DNA of 64,000 bases, from assembly GCA_947646735.1 (NCBI GenBank), contig CANTFK010000343.1, positions 1-64,000 of the forward strand, read 5' to 3'. This document shows, one piece after another, positions 10,585 through 22,359 of the stretch. The stretch's first letter is position 1; each line of letters opens with the position of its first letter. Under the pieces are notes generated by a model. That model was not told where the DNA came from, searched no databases, and was given only the letters and a program-made list of their open reading frames with translations. A program made the position numbers and the translations under genes. The DNA comes from Peronospora farinosa (Eukaryota > Oomycota > Peronosporomycetes > Peronosporales > Peronosporaceae).

Positions 10585-11691
10585 TCACTTTCTTCGCATC
10601 AAAAGAAAAAAGCTGCCGTTAAATAGGATCCAGGCGCCAATGACGTAAGCATATGATGGCGTGAGCTCTGTAGTTGTGACGGTCGAAGAAGCGTGCGGAC
10701 CGTCGGCACTATTTGTGAAGCCGGCAGCATCGCTCGAATTAATGTCACTGCCGGACGAAATTTTTTCGACACTGCTTGAGTTGCTGGCGGTAGTAGAGCT
10801 ACTGAGATTGGCAGAGCCGCTGGGTGTAATTGAGCCGCTGCTGGGAGTGCTAAATGTGCCAGAGGTACTAGTGCCGCTGTACTTTTTTGGAGGCTCCACT
10901 ACAGCGGTGGACTGCAAGTCGTCCTTTGATCCCGCCGACCTGGCGTCTTCTATTGCTGTCATCTGTCTAGCAACGTGCGGAATCGGTGACTCTTTTTCAT
11001 TCAACAAGCCCTCCTTCTTTGCACTAAGCAAATTGGCGAGCTGGTTCAGCTCATAAAATTCACGAAATAAGCTCGCGTTCGGAGCCACAACTACTCCTTC
11101 CACAAATGTATCCACCAAGTTCCCTCGGATCCGAAGCAACGTCTCTGCCAATGAGCGAAAAGTTGTCTGTGATTGTCGATATTTGCACTCAGGCAGCCAC
11201 TGCGCTTCTACAGCCATCTTCAACCAAGCAACACATGCCTCTGATCTGCACAACCTCGATGTTTGCTCCTCGGACGGCACTCGTAGCTCCTGTGAAGGAT
11301 GTAAAAGATCCATAACGTCATAATCAGCTGTCTCCTGTCTGCAAGAGCTCAACATCTCATCCTCAAGAAGCTCACTGTCTACACGGGCATTAACGCCTTC
11401 TGAACACCATTGAACGCCTCCAAGCTGTGCCACCGCGTGCTCGACGTCACCACGTTCACCCCACCACATTCGTAACTGTGAGCCAGCAATATATGAGCTC
11501 ATTGGGGTTGGTTGTGTTTGATGAACAATAGGTTCTACAGCAATTAAGCTGGTCAATAGAATGGCAAAAAACGTCGCAACCAGAAAGAATTGGACTGTAC
11601 AACCTCCACGGCGTCTTTTACTGCTGCTTAAACTTATACGTCGACAAAAATGAGGCCATCTGACGACGCTTCGATGCCATAAACATGTCAT
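10585..11691 (-). CDS. Elicitin-like membrane protein, tentative
   Basis: ATG 11691 is chosen; the frame stays open upstream without an ATG. The protein has 368 residues. A basic N-terminus is followed by a hydrophobic segment (VQFFLVATFFAILLTSLIAV), either signal anchor or long signal peptide. The middle holds five Cys with elicitin-like spacing: C-20-C-30-C-4-C-15-C. The LCRSEAC and LPEC motifs match elicitin Cys 3-5, and PSEEQ precedes them as in elicitins. The sixth Cys is absent. A long Ser/Thr-rich stalk follows (about 265-340), then a C-terminal hydrophobic segment with MRRK, either a membrane anchor or GPI signal. Ser/Thr-rich stalks with surface anchoring are typical of elicitin-like (ELL) proteins, which bind sterols or lipids. 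With one Cys missing and an extended Cys2-Cys3 loop, the assignment is not secure. Confidence 0.6.
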   Translation of the reverse strand: MTCLWHRSVVRWPHFCRRISLSSSKRRRGGCTVQFFLVATFFAILLTSLIAVEPIVHQTQPTPMSSYIAGSQLRMWWGERGDVEHAVAQLGGVQWCSEGVNARVDSELLEDEMLSSCRQETADYDVMDLLHPSQELRVPSEEQTSRLCRSEACVAWLKMAVEAQWLPECKYRQSQTTFRSLAETLLRIRGNLVDTFVEGVVVAPNASLFREFYELNQLANLLSAKKEGLLNEKESPIPHVARQMTAIEDARSAGSKDDLQSTAVVEPPKKYSGTSTSGTFSTPSSGSITPSGSANLSSSTTASNSSSVEKISSGSDINSSDAAGFTNSADGPHASSTVTTTELTPSYAYVIGAWILFNGSFFLLMRRK

Positions 11692-13412
11692 TCTTTCAGT
11701 ACGTGACCGCTGCACGGGACTCGCTGCTTTTACCACGATAATTCAGTCAATATGAAAAATAAATACACCAACGAAAAATCAAAATAACAAGAAGGCACGT
11801 GTCGTTGATGAAATATATGCTAGAATGTCTTGCGTTTAGCTGGTCGTCCCAACACAAGGCCGTAGAGAGCGAAGAGATTGGGTGACACCCTACGTTCGTT
11901 TGATTGTCCTTTTCGCACTCGTACTTATTCGAAAATATGGGCTTTTTTAATGTGGGTGAATCAGTGGGTTATTTCAAGTAAAAAAAAAAGTCGCCTTCTA
12001 CGCACGGCTTTTACACACTACATTTACAATATTTTCGTCCCTGTATTCTTTATGTCATCGCTACCTTCTTGCAACTTTTTTCCCGTCTCAATCAAACATT
12101 CGTCTTTTACCAAGCCGTTAGATTGAAATGACAGAAGTAAAGAAAGCGTACATTTTGCCTCCACGTAATGAATGCGCTACTGCTCATAGCAGTGCCTGTT
12201 CTGTCATGGTAAAGCTGGCGATGTTATACAAATAGAACACCATCTCATAGACCAACTTTGCCCTTTCTAACGAAAAGCCATTGATGGCAAACATGAACAC
12301 GTACAATTAAAAATTGCAAACATTCTTCCCTAACAATCACTTTTCCTATGGCCTCATTCATACCTGTTGCTAAGGTCCAAAATAGCAAACATGAAGCGTG
12401 ATACTTTTCGTTCATGTAAATTTGTGGTAACTCCTTCAAGAACCTACAAAGGCGTCATTTCGCGGTTTCGGCTGTGTAGCTGTCACAATTCCACTCGAAA
12501 GTGTCAGTACTCATTGTTATAGGGCAAGCAGATAGATCGCTTTGGTAGTTGCGGGGGTCTTTCGTAAAGAATATGCGTCACTACGCCATGACTGCATGTA
12601 CGCACTCATTCCAACAGTGTGGCCATTTACGGGGTGATACATAAATCTGCGTTTCTCCAAATGTTTTTCATACTCAAGACGTACTCTTAGATCTCTCCAA
12701 AGCTTGCAAGGGGGTATGTACGTTCAAGCAGCCCATTCGTTTCATAGCAATGCCGGATCTTTTTAGCGTGAGGGGCTTTTTCAGAAGTTCCAGTTGGCAG
12801 CAGTCTATCGTTGTATCGAACGAACGGAACGGTGGTGGTTTTCCGTCTTCCTTTCGAATTCGACTAGTTTCTTACATTAATCAACATGTGTCGTTTAATC
12901 GCTTCACTCGAGTCTGCGTTTCACGCTAGCATCTAAAAATTAGTGGCGAAGGATCAACGTCAATGAAAACGGCACGGTGAAGCATTGTAATGTACCGTAA
13001 TTGATCGTCTAGGTTGAGCGCTGACATAGCTCCGCAAAAACTGCAGAACGGCAACCAATTTCTTGGCTTCGCACTGGTGTCGCCATCGGTCCATGACCGC
13101 CAGAACCTTGATGTTGCCGCACATCGTGCTATGTATGTTTGATGGGGCCCAAGCGTATGGAGTGGATGCAGCAAGAGTCAATCCTCATCATGCAATAGAG
13201 TTTGTCATCGAGCACGATTGAAATTTATCTGTGCCCTCAAGCAATTGGTACCAGCCGCCATCATTGGCGATAGACTAACAGGCTAAAGACGACTTTAGTA
13301 TATGCAAAGAATTCGAAAGCAAAAGATTTTACAGGTCCATGCCGTCTTGGAAAGTCTTCCACCCTGCTTAGTACTACCACTATTAGCCGGATAACGCGTC
13401 ATGGGTTTAAAC
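11692..13412. other. No gene recognised
   Basis: A 1.7-kb AT-rich spacer. The part near 11740-11830 is the likely promoter of the minus-strand elicitin-like gene. No repeat or RNA gene was seen. Confidence 0.45.
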
Positions 13413-14402
13413 TTATTGTCCGTAGTGCGCCGAAACAATATTCTCTTGAATCTTGTTGTCGATAGCGGCGTTCGGGTTGCCCTTCACGATACAACCTTCA
13501 AAGAAATTGCCAATAGCCCCGTTGCTATTGTCACCACCAATGCCGAGAACAATAGCGCCCTTCTTGTTCATTATAGTATACTTTGGTGGCCGAGGGCCAT
13601 CGTAGATGGTTTTAAGATGTCCAGATTGAGCATTACCCTGCTTAAGAGCAAAAGTTCCCCCGGAGCGGCCCTTGAGCATGGCAACCAAGAACGGGTACTC
13701 CACTGTGGGAAGGTACGGGCAATATTTTTCGGCACACCCAAATAGACCATCCTCGAGATCCGCCATAATCCACGGACCAGTTCCACTGCCTTGGCCCCAA
13801 TATTTATTCTTACCGAAGTATACGGCTTCCATCGTCCCAGCCCCTTCATCGTTATTAGTAGTTTCGGCGTTGCCGTAGTCGAAGCAGCAGCCATCATTGG
13901 AGCGCGTGCCGTCCACAATCATGTAAATGGCTTGAGCTTCGTCCTTGATGGCGATACCATCGGTATTGTCGTTGCGGTAACCAATGCCTTCTTCGACCCA
14001 CACGCCGTAGGCTTTGTGCTTATTAATCTTTACCGGAAGACGATTAGCGACAGCAGGGTGATCGGCTTTCTTCTTGGCTCCACCGGCTGGGGCTGCGGTC
14101 AAGTGGTTCGATTTGCCGGACTGGTCGTAGATAATGGATATGTGGCAGACAGTGTCGTCACAAAATTCGTCATGTAGAGAAACGTCGGCGATGCCTCCGG
14201 AGGTCTTGGGAAGAATGTCAAGCGTTTTTTGGTCGGATTCACGTTTAACCTGGTACAGACCTTGCTTGTAGTCGTCCAGTAAAGCTCGAACGGTGCTGTG
14301 GGCAGCCACGCATGGCGTCCCAGCCTCTTCGTAAATATCACATGGACCTGCGCGGGCAACTGCGATGAGAACGGCAGTAAACAGAGGAAGACCAGACAAC
14401 AT
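13413..14402 (-). CDS. Secreted GH54 alpha-L-arabinofuranosidase
   Basis: A 329-residue intact ORF with a signal peptide (MLSGLPLFTAVLIAVARA). GH54 enzymes release arabinose side chains from arabinan and arabinoxylan of plant cell walls. Family landmarks are GPCDIYEEAGTPCVAAHST at the mature start, and a vicinal Cys172-Cys173 pair in NDGCCFDYGN, a known GH54 feature. WIMADLEDGLFG holds Asp215 and Glu217, where the Aspergillus enzyme has its nucleophile Glu. GIGGDNSNGAIGNF holds Asp291, the acid/base position. The ORF ends just after the NIVSA motif closing the catalytic domain, so the arabinose-binding CBM42 domain of fungal GH54 enzymes is absent. Family and secretion are clear. Activity is inferred from conserved residues. 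Confidence 0.92.
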   Translation of the reverse strand: MLSGLPLFTAVLIAVARAGPCDIYEEAGTPCVAAHSTVRALLDDYKQGLYQVKRESDQKTLDILPKTSGGIADVSLHDEFCDDTVCHISIIYDQSGKSNHLTAAPAGGAKKKADHPAVANRLPVKINKHKAYGVWVEEGIGYRNDNTDGIAIKDEAQAIYMIVDGTRSNDGCCFDYGNAETTNNDEGAGTMEAVYFGKNKYWGQGSGTGPWIMADLEDGLFGCAEKYCPYLPTVEYPFLVAMLKGRSGGTFALKQGNAQSGHLKTIYDGPRPPKYTIMNKKGAIVLGIGGDNSNGAIGNFFEGCIVKGNPNAAIDNKIQENIVSAHYGQ

Positions 14403-14451
14403 TGTGAAATGTCGACCACTACGGTGAGAAAGAGAGACTTGGACTTGAGAT

Positions 14452-14468
14452 TGTCAAATGAAAAATGG
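14452..14468 (-). promoter_or_regulatory. Oomycete Inr + FPR core promoter of the GH54 gene
   Basis: On the minus strand the stretch reads CCATTTTTCATTTGACA, about 50 bp upstream of the GH54 ATG. It closely matches the oomycete initiator plus flanking promoter region consensus (YCAWTYY-N-CAWTTTNYY). This places the transcription start there and supports an oomycete host. Confidence 0.7.
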
Positions 14469-16201
14469 TCTGTGGAGTGAGCCCGACATTTACTGCCTCT
14501 CGTCGCCACCAACAAAATAAGTGTCTCTTCAATTCTCCTGCACGAAGAAAGCGATGGGAGCTTTGCGTTGCTGGCGCATGCTCGATCAGAGGGATGGTAA
14601 GTCCTTGATAAACTATGTTGCATCACCAAAAATACTCACGATTTATTATGAATGGCCATGTAAGTTTGGCTCTTGGTACAGAATAACGCGTATCATAATA
14701 TGAACAAACGTTTCTACCGATAGTTGTAAATTGCAAACATTTTCTCTTCATAACAACATTCACTTCTCAACGAGTAAGAAAGAAAGCCAGTCCGAAAACT
14801 CATACATTCGGACATGATTTATGCATGCAGCGGCAGTGTAGCCAGAATTAGTGATCAAAGAAGGATCCGAGCTCTTTGAGTGCGACTCGTGTTAAGAGAT
14901 TTACACGTCAAGCAGCGGCTACATCAACCAGCTGCATCACCTAGTAACAAAGTATCCACTTATTTGTAGATAGCTCAAGCTGCGTTTCGCATAATTAACA
15001 GACTCGGGTTTTTGTTACCCGACAAATGAACATAATGGAAAGTGCAGTATCGGCTTCAGAGCTTCAACCTCTGCTAGAATGTTCTCGGGGCTTCTAGATG
15101 CTTCTTTGGATGTAATAAAATGCTCGGGTGTTTCGTACTTGGAATTTGACAAAGCCATAAACGAGAGGCCGAAACGCGTCTGGCATGCGTTAATATACGA
15201 GTCATTTATGTTAACTTTATTCTGGCTTCCTAACACATCGTGTGTCACGGAGCGCATTCTCATACGTTTTTCGCGATTCGTCTTCCCTTCGCATCAAATT
15301 TCAAGATGGAGTCATTGTGGCTGTTACACTGTTCAAGTGTAAAGCTTTCTGATCAGCTCGGCATTGGACTATACAGCTTGATGTCACTTTGTCGTGATGT
15401 AGGCGTTTACAATTATGTTGCGTTGACAATGACCTGATGTCATCCCGGGGTAGCAAAGTTTTGTTATTAGAAAGCACAGCAATAAAGTATGTCATGTTAA
15501 TAAATTAACGTTCGTGTAAACTGATTGAGTCCACACAATCATGTCCTCTACATACAACATATAGAACGACGATATCGTCAATGACATTGATACGATGTAC
15601 GTAGTCAGCGGATAAAATGTCAATAAAAGACAAAAAAATACGACATTAAAATAACTTATTTTGGTCAGGCAGACGGAGGAAATCATAGTCCTACTGTATT
15701 GCGTTTCAAATCTGTCTACTCATAATATCATTTTAAAACTTTTACAGAACCCCAGTCATTCTAAGCGAAAACGGACTATTATTTTAGTTAGAAAATATCT
15801 TTTTTGACAGGTCGGCAAGCTTTTGATTATACAGTGCAACACCTGTCACAGGTAAGATGCGACCTTACCTGATGGGCTAATGATGTGACAACTTAACAGA
15901 TGGGACGAGGCGACGGGATCGGGATCGGCACGAGGAATCATCAGATATCTTGACAGACGGGACCAGACGACGAGACCGTCTCATGGGACCATCGGGTGGT
16001 GATGGGCGGAATAGACGGGCGCTATAGGAAACAAGACGTGGTCTAGTTATAGTGCCGGTGAAGTGCATGTTGTAGTGTGTACAGAGAAAGCTAACTCCAA
16101 TATATTCACTATTACTTCTACCTCCTTTACAACAAGTGCAATATATTTACTACTTTTTATAGTTTTTTATCTACAGCCAGCCCAATTTCCACATCAAGGG
16201 C
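14469..16201. other. No gene recognised upstream of Gypsy A
   Basis: AT-rich flank with only short ORFs. An imperfect direct repeat of about 70 bp (around 15895-15985, GGGACnAGnCGACGnG core) is the only structure seen. Confidence 0.4.
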
Positions 16202-16206
16202 ACTTC
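16202..16206. repeat. TSD of Gypsy A, left copy (ACTTC)
   Basis: Identical to 32598-32602 on the far side of the element, which proves that the two LTRs belong to one insertion. Confidence 0.95.
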
Positions 16207-16804
16207 TGTAACATGGCATCTAGTTACACGTAAACATTAAGTAATATACTTAATGTTTGGTCTAAAAGTATCCATGATTACTTTTGACCTGTCACTTGGG
16301 TGCGATACACAAATGTGATTCACCCTCGTGAATGTGATATCCATATATGGATTCAACAGGGAAGGGATGACGCCAGTTGAAGCTTGGCATCGCGACGTCC
16401 CAGAAGGACGTCATTCGCAAGCTTAAATATAGATTTAAGATCATGCGATAGGATACGCTTCTAAAGAGTCGCGTATCCGATCTATATATATATAGCCAAT
16501 CAGTAGTTAAGCATATATTTAATTATAATTCATTAAATATAGCTCAGTCTTGAATTTGCTAAATCGAAAGCACCGCGCACGAGAAGCTCTAAAAGCTTCT
16601 GCGTGACGCCGGTGACTTCTTGCTTTAGAAGTTCGTTACACTCTCGCTTAAGCGAGAGGCAACTGGTGGTACGACTGCTTAAGCAGTCGACCAACCTCCC
16701 AACCACCCTCGCACGCGAAGGTAAGACGGTATAACCGCTTCCTCGCTTGTGCATAAGGTGTGTGCTAAGTAGCACGAGGCAAATTCGTAGAAGTGCCGTC
16801 TATA
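16207..16804 (+). repeat. 5' LTR of Gypsy A
   Basis: It starts TGTAACATGGCATC and pairs with 31994-32597. It contains perfect palindromes at 16641-16658 and 16672-16689 and several hairpins (for example around GACGTC near 16396-16412). The end is TCTATA where the 3' LTR has TCTACA, a C-to-T change in the terminal CA. Confidence 0.95.
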
Positions 16805-16806
16805 AT

Positions 16807-16814
16807 TGGTAGCA
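16807..16814 (+). other. Primer binding site of Gypsy A
   Basis: TGGTAGCA lies two bases after the LTR and is complementary to the 3' end of eukaryotic initiator tRNA-Met. Only eight bases match well. Confidence 0.6.
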
Positions 16815-16863
16815 CTAGTAGTCCTTCCCACGACCCGTCTCTCTGAGCGTGCGTGAGGTTAAG

Positions 16864-17911
16864 ATGGTCCTTAATATGGACTGGAGTGACTTCCCTCACC
16901 TCTCCCAACATCATAGGGAGTTGGCAGAGCATATGTGGACTTGGTGAACAAGCCCTGGTCAGCCTCTTGCATTGTCCTCCTGAGAAACATGTTGCTCAGC
17001 TGGAGCAATTTGAGGCGTTTGTGCTCGGACAGCGTAGAAACGCGTCCGAGGTAAACAGCCAAGCCACCGCTGAGTCCATCACTAAGACTCAGGATGATAT
17101 TTTGCGTGAGCAGGCACGTAATGAGGCGCTCAACAGGACTGTTGAGACGCTCTCTGCCCGGCCTGCTCAACCGAGGCCCATTCGGATGGACCCTCCAAGG
17201 TTCGATGGAACTAGCCCTCACACGATTGTTCACTGGCTATTAGCAGTGGAGAAATGTGGAGTGGCGCAGCTCATCGAAGACGACACCAGAATGGTGTCGT
17301 ATGCCATGTCCAACTTGCGTGGCAAAGCGTCAGAGTGGGCATACTCTGCGCTGATGGCTAATGCTGATGCATTTCCATCATGGGCGATCTTTAAGGCAAA
17401 GATTCGCGCCATGTATCAGCCGCCTTACAACGAGGTGTTGCTTATGGCGCGCTTCTTTGGAGCACGACAGGCGAAACGCTCTCTGCAAGAGTTTGTGCAG
17501 GAGATGCGTTCGCTGTCGGCTTCCATTAATGGGGAACCGATACCGGAACGTATCAAGGTGGCCACGTTCATGAATGGTCTATGGCACGGCCCATCGCGTC
17601 AGGCCCTTGTTAGAAAGGTGCCAATGACGATGGAAGAGGCAATTGACATTGCCTTAGTTGAGGAGCAATCTTACAACAGCGCCTCGGCGACAGCCTATTA
17701 CATGCCGTCGACCGAAAGGTCTGATGCCACTCCTATGGAGTTAGGCAATGCAGATGTGATCTGCTACAAGTGCGGCAAGCGAGGCCATATGATGGCTCGC
17801 TGCTACGCCAAGGTAGATGATGGTGCTAAGGCACCCAGCAAAAGGTCTCCCAACCCGAAGGGAGGTGCGACAAACCAGCGTGCACGACGCACGGGTTCAG
17901 AACCTGCTTAA
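16864..17911 (+). pseudogene. Gypsy A gag (capsid and CCHC nucleocapsid)
   Basis: The natural start is probably ATG 16864, whose frame stops after about 27 codons. The rest reads in the next frame to 17911, so an early frameshift breaks it. The capsid-like region contains PPRFDGTSPHTIVHWL and the LRGKASEWAY segment typical of retrotransposon gag. The zinc knuckle CYKCGKRGHMMARC lies at about 17761-17802. The product would form the virus-like particle and bind element RNA. Confidence 0.85.
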
Positions 17912-18050
17912 CATTGATCGGGAAATGTAGGAACTTAGTGGGGGCGGGATGCCCTACTGTTGCGGACTCTGAAGCTACCCTTAAGTTCAGAGTGGTCGAA
18001 CAAATGGGTAGCATAGTCCCTGAGGTTCCGAAAGGTCGGACCTCAACCCT

Positions 18051-19088
18051 TTGGTCTATAACGCTCGAGTACGAGGCTATGACCAAGTGATGACCCTTCT
18101 CGTTGATTCGGGTGCATCACAAAACTTTGTGAAACTCGCGGCTCTGAAAACGAGACCGGCGAGTTATGAGTCACTTTGCCAGGATGGCAAGCGAGAAGAG
18201 GCGGTCGTTCGTTTAGCGAACGGCGCGCTCGTCAAATCGGAGGGAGTTCAAGTTGAACTCGCCTTCAATTTTAGTGACTTCTCTTGTAAAGAGATTCTCA
18301 CAGTGCTCGGTATGGAGAGTCCGTATGACCTCATCCTAGGCATGCCTTGGTTGGCTAAACACCAACCATGGATAGACTGGCGTACATGCACAGTCGCTAA
18401 TCTATGCAGGACACCGGAAAGTATGTGCTCTTGCGAAATTTTTATGCGATTGATTTTGTGTCCAATACAGACGAGGGTGCGATGACGGTATGTCAATCGT
18501 CACCAGGTACTACCCAGCTCGAAAGGGGTGGTGCAGTTGGAAGTGCCCTGGCAGAAAGGCAGGTGACACATACTTCTACCCAGGTCGAACAGACTGGTGT
18601 AGTGAATGGGGCGATGACAGGTAGTCATGCGTCCAATGGTCCTGCACAGAGCCGAGAGCATGTGGAAGCTGATAGTGGTCTGACAAGAAGTCAAGTGCCA
18701 CTAGAACCGGCGCAGAGCCATGAGCCTGGTGCGGTTGGAAGAGCTGCTATAGAAACGACACCATCTTCCAGGTCAAAGGTCGTGGTGACTCGAACAACGA
18801 GCACAAGACGTACTAAGACGATCAAGGGCACGTCGAAACGAGTGACCCTTGTAACGTGTCTCGGTACAAGAGGACGGAACTACGAACGAGTTGTTCGAGG
18901 CCGTCGAAGACAAGATGCCGGAGGCATCCTCAGTTGATGTGCTCCAACTTGTCTTGGAATCTGCCGAGGAGATAGTAAATCTCTCGGAGATGAAGTGGGA
19001 TCTGTTCCTGTCCGAACTAAAGGAAGGAAAGATTCACGAGATAGTCGCACAAGTTCCAGAAGAGAACGTGGTGGACTGTTGCTCTTAG
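18051..19088 (+). pseudogene. Gypsy A aspartic protease and linker
   Basis: LLVDSGASQNFV carries the catalytic DSG triad. LILGMPWLAKHQPWIDW is the second half of the pepsin-like fold, with the W-L-x-x-x-x-P-x-I-D-W tail usual in oomycete Gypsy elements. It would cleave the Gag-Pol polyprotein. After 18485 the reading moves to other frames (18404-18937 and 18891-19088) through a Ser/Thr/Gly-rich linker that precedes RT. Confidence 0.8.
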
Positions 19089-20590
19089 TCCACAATGGAT
19101 GAGAGAGTCTTGGAGACCAACAAAAAGAAACGGTTCGCTTCTCAAGGCTGGGATGCCTTGAAGGACAGCCCGTTCTATGATGTTCTGTGGAAACACCGTA
19201 ATGTGTTTCCAGCAGAAGTGCCGAGCCGCCTACCGGCCGATAGGGGCATCAGGCGCCAGACTGACCTGTAACCTGGCACCTAGTATTGTGTGACCAGGAA
19301 GTGGCTGTTGCCGAAGGAACAAGTCGATTATATCGATGAGCTCTCGACAAGAGAGCCAAGGTAGGACATGTACGTGAGAGCAAGTCGCCTCACTGCAGCC
19401 CAACCTTCTGTGTGCGTAAAGCAACAGGTGGAGGGCGAGTTGTTCGTGCTTATAATAAACTGAACACGGCCACCATTTCGGCTCAAACGCCCATCCCGCG
19501 GAATGATGTTTTGTTGAATTCCATGGGAAAGTCAACTATCTTTTCCGCGTTAGATCTGAAGGATGGCTACTATCAAGTTCTCATGAGAGATACTGATGTA
19601 GCCAAAACGGCAGTAAGCACCCCATGAGGTATGCTGTGGGAGTGGCTTGTGATGCCACAAGGGTTGACTAATGCTCCAGCAACATTCAACCGAGTGGTGG
19701 CTTACGTGATGCGTCAGCACCGTGCCTACGCGCCCTATTACGTTGACGATATATTCGTGCATAGTAGGGCAGAGGACGGTCTGAGCGCAATAGAGTCGCA
19801 CAAGCGTCATTTGGACGCTGTGTTGCAGACTCTGGGTGACGCCCAATTATACGTGAACTTGCAAAAGTGCGTAATAGGGGTCCCCGAGATACCGGTACTG
19901 GGCTGCATCGTAGGTGCACATGGTTTACGAGCAGACCCAGAAAAGGTAAAGGCTGTAAAGGAATGGCCAGTCCCACGACATGTGAAGGATCTGCGCCAAT
20001 TCCTTGGGCTCGCTAATTACTTGCATAAGTACAGCAAGAATTATGCGGAGGGGACTAAGCCATTGTCTGATCATTTGAAAAAGGATACAGAATGGACTTG
20101 GTAAAAGGCGCAAGAAGATGCGTTCACATCAGTGAAGCAATCTCTTAAAGAGGCACCGGTATTGGCATTGCCAGATGCGGATAAGTCCTTTAGCGTCGTC
20201 TGCCATGCAAGCAATTTTGCAATAGGCAGCGCGCTCATGCAAAAGGATGACAACGGTGTTGACCGTGTCATTTCGTATCAGTCTCGGCTTCTTAAAATCG
20301 GCAGAGCTGAACTACCCTGTGCATGACAAGGAGCTACTTTCAATTAAGTATGCCCTTGTGAAGTTTCGGGTGCACCTCTTGGGCACCGAACCTTTTGTGG
20401 TTTATACGGATCACGCATCACTGCGGGCCGCTATAAATTCACCGCACCTCTCGCCGAGAATGGCGAGATGGCTCACATTCTTCTCTGAATTCAATTTTAA
20501 AGTTGAATATAAGCCGGGTAAGTCGAATGTCTTGGCTTACGCGTTATCGCGCAGACCAGACTTCGAGGCAAGACACCAGGAAATTGTGTC
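19089..20590 (+). pseudogene. Gypsy A reverse transcriptase and RNase H
   Basis: RT motifs in order are RKATGGGRVVRAYNKLN, ALDLKDGYYQV, the GMLWEWLVMPQGLTNAPATF palm entry, and the catalytic YVDD box (19739-19750). A TGA at 19625-19627 and a TAA at 20102-20104 interrupt the frame. A frameshift near 20300 leads into RNase H (YPVHDKELLSIKYAL, VYTDHASL, MARWLTFFSEFNFKVEYKPG). In VVCHASNFAIG the first RNase H Asp is His, another inactivating change. Confidence 0.85.
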
Positions 20591-21720
20591 TCGTGCTAAA
20601 GAACAAGATGAGTCGTCAACATTGGCAGCCATGAAGGCCTACCATGTGACGAGCTCAATGGCCTCGGATAGAAAGGAGTACTACAGTCAGGCGGAACATT
20701 GTCGCCTGCTGTTGGATCATTTTGGTGGACGAAAGGTTACCCTTCCGTCGCACTTGAAAGCGAAGTTAAATCGCTTTAGTTACAGTGATGGCCTGTTATG
20801 GCATCAACTGTCACCCTGTGATCCCTTGAGAATCTATGTCCCTCATGACACAGATCTCAAGCTGATGATACTTCACGAGTGCCATGATGCGCCATCTAAT
20901 GGGCATTGGGCCGCAAAAAGACATTCTTACGAGTGTCAGAGGAATTTTGGTGGCCCCACCTATATCGGTGGGTGGCCAACTATATTCGCTCTTGTGAAGA
21001 GTGTCAGCGCATAAAGCCTGCACCTTCAAACAGTGCGCCACTGAAGCCACTGACAATTCCAACTGAATGTTGGAAGTCGGTCGGTTTGGACTTCATGTTT
21101 GGCTTACCGCCTGACCATAAAGGCAGGACGGGGCTCGTCGTCTTTGTAGACAGACTGAGCAAGATGGTGCATTTGGCACCATGTAGCACCAAGATCTCAG
21201 GAAAAGAGGCTGCCCTCTTGTTCCTGGATCACGTGTATCGACTACACAGGATTCCCGAGTCCATAGTATCGGACCGGGATCCGCGTTTTACGTCGGGTTT
21301 TTGGCGACATGTGTTCGAGCAGCTGGGTAGCAAGCTCCACATGTCAACCGCTGATCATCCCCAGACCGATGGCCAAACAGAACAGGCCAATCGAGTCGTG
21401 GTGGATGTGATGCGTACAGTAGCGACTCCCAAAGAATGGAGCAAGCAATTGCCGTTCGTGGAGTTAGCTACTATTAATAACAGTGTTCACGCCAGTATGG
21501 GTGAAACACCGTTTTACATTAACGGACTGCGTCATCCTCGAACGCCAGTCTCGTTTGTACGCAGCTCGAGTCTTAGTGGGGGAGGGCCCCTCACTTCGCT
21601 CGGTGCAACTGCCAAAGAGGGCCAAGGTTGCCCTAGTGACACTGCTAATTTAGCAGTGTCACGACACCTATAGGTGTCACAGAGGAGGCACGGCAAGAAA
21701 TGCCAGTGCTCCTTGATGAT
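20591..21720 (+). pseudogene. Gypsy A integrase core
   Basis: The HHCC zinc domain (HECHDAPSNGH with CEECQRIK) spans a frame change near 20910-21000. The catalytic core has GLDFMFGLP, VSDRDPRF and GQTEQANR, giving D-D-35-E intact. After about 21590 the frame runs into inverted repeats (21636-21662 and 21663-21678) and ends at 21673. Confidence 0.85.
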
Positions 21721-21783
21721 GACACTATAGTGTTATAAACAGCGTCGACCCATGAACGACCTCTTGGAGGCGTCATCGGCGAG

Positions 21784-22359
21784 CTGGATGCTAAAATCGT
21801 GAGCGAAGCTCAGCGCTTTGTGGATGAGCGATTAGCCATCACACGTAAAGTCCGTGACGCGATGGCAAGCGCACAGGACAAGCAAAAACAATATGCAGAC
21901 CAGCATGGTCGCAAAAACAATGAACACTTTAGTATGGGGGACAAAGTGCTATTAAGTACTGCTACCATACCTAAACATGCAATTCCTGTACTACCTGGTG
22001 GTACTACTAAGCTATTGTCCCATTTCATTGGGCCCTTTACAGTGGTTGAAGAAGTTGGAGACCTAAATTATAGGCTCACTCTACCACCGTATATGAAGAC
22101 GCACCCCGTATTTTACGTGGGTCGTCTGAAACGGAATGTTGATCCAGAAGAGATCACATATCCGCATCGGTCTAACGAGACCGATGGTGACGCCGACTGT
22201 GAGTCGAGCGTCGCGACCGATCAGGCGACGAGGAAGCCGAGAGGCTCCCCGTGTATGAACGAGGCGATAGAGGACTCGGTGATCGAGGAGGACTCCGCGC
22301 TTGACGCGGGTCTCTCATCACCAGTCGCTCTAAGATGTCCAAGCGGGTCATACCCCTGA
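21784..22359 (+). pseudogene. Gypsy A integrase C-terminal region (GPY/F-like)
   Basis: SEAQRFVDERL, then GDKVLLSTATIPKHA, then FIGPFTVVEEVGDLNYRL and HPVFYVGRL form the SH3-like integrase tail that binds DNA. No chromodomain follows. The end is acidic and Ser-rich, and its last ~139 bases overlap the antisense ORF on the other strand. Confidence 0.8.

Noticed and set aside
11692..11736. Upstream start of the elicitin-like gene at 11736
   Set aside because: That position is GTG. The first ATG in frame is 11691.
19625..19627. Programmed readthrough or recoding of stop codons in Gypsy A pol
   Set aside because: Other stops and frameshifts in the same pol and a sense codon at this place in B point to simple decay.
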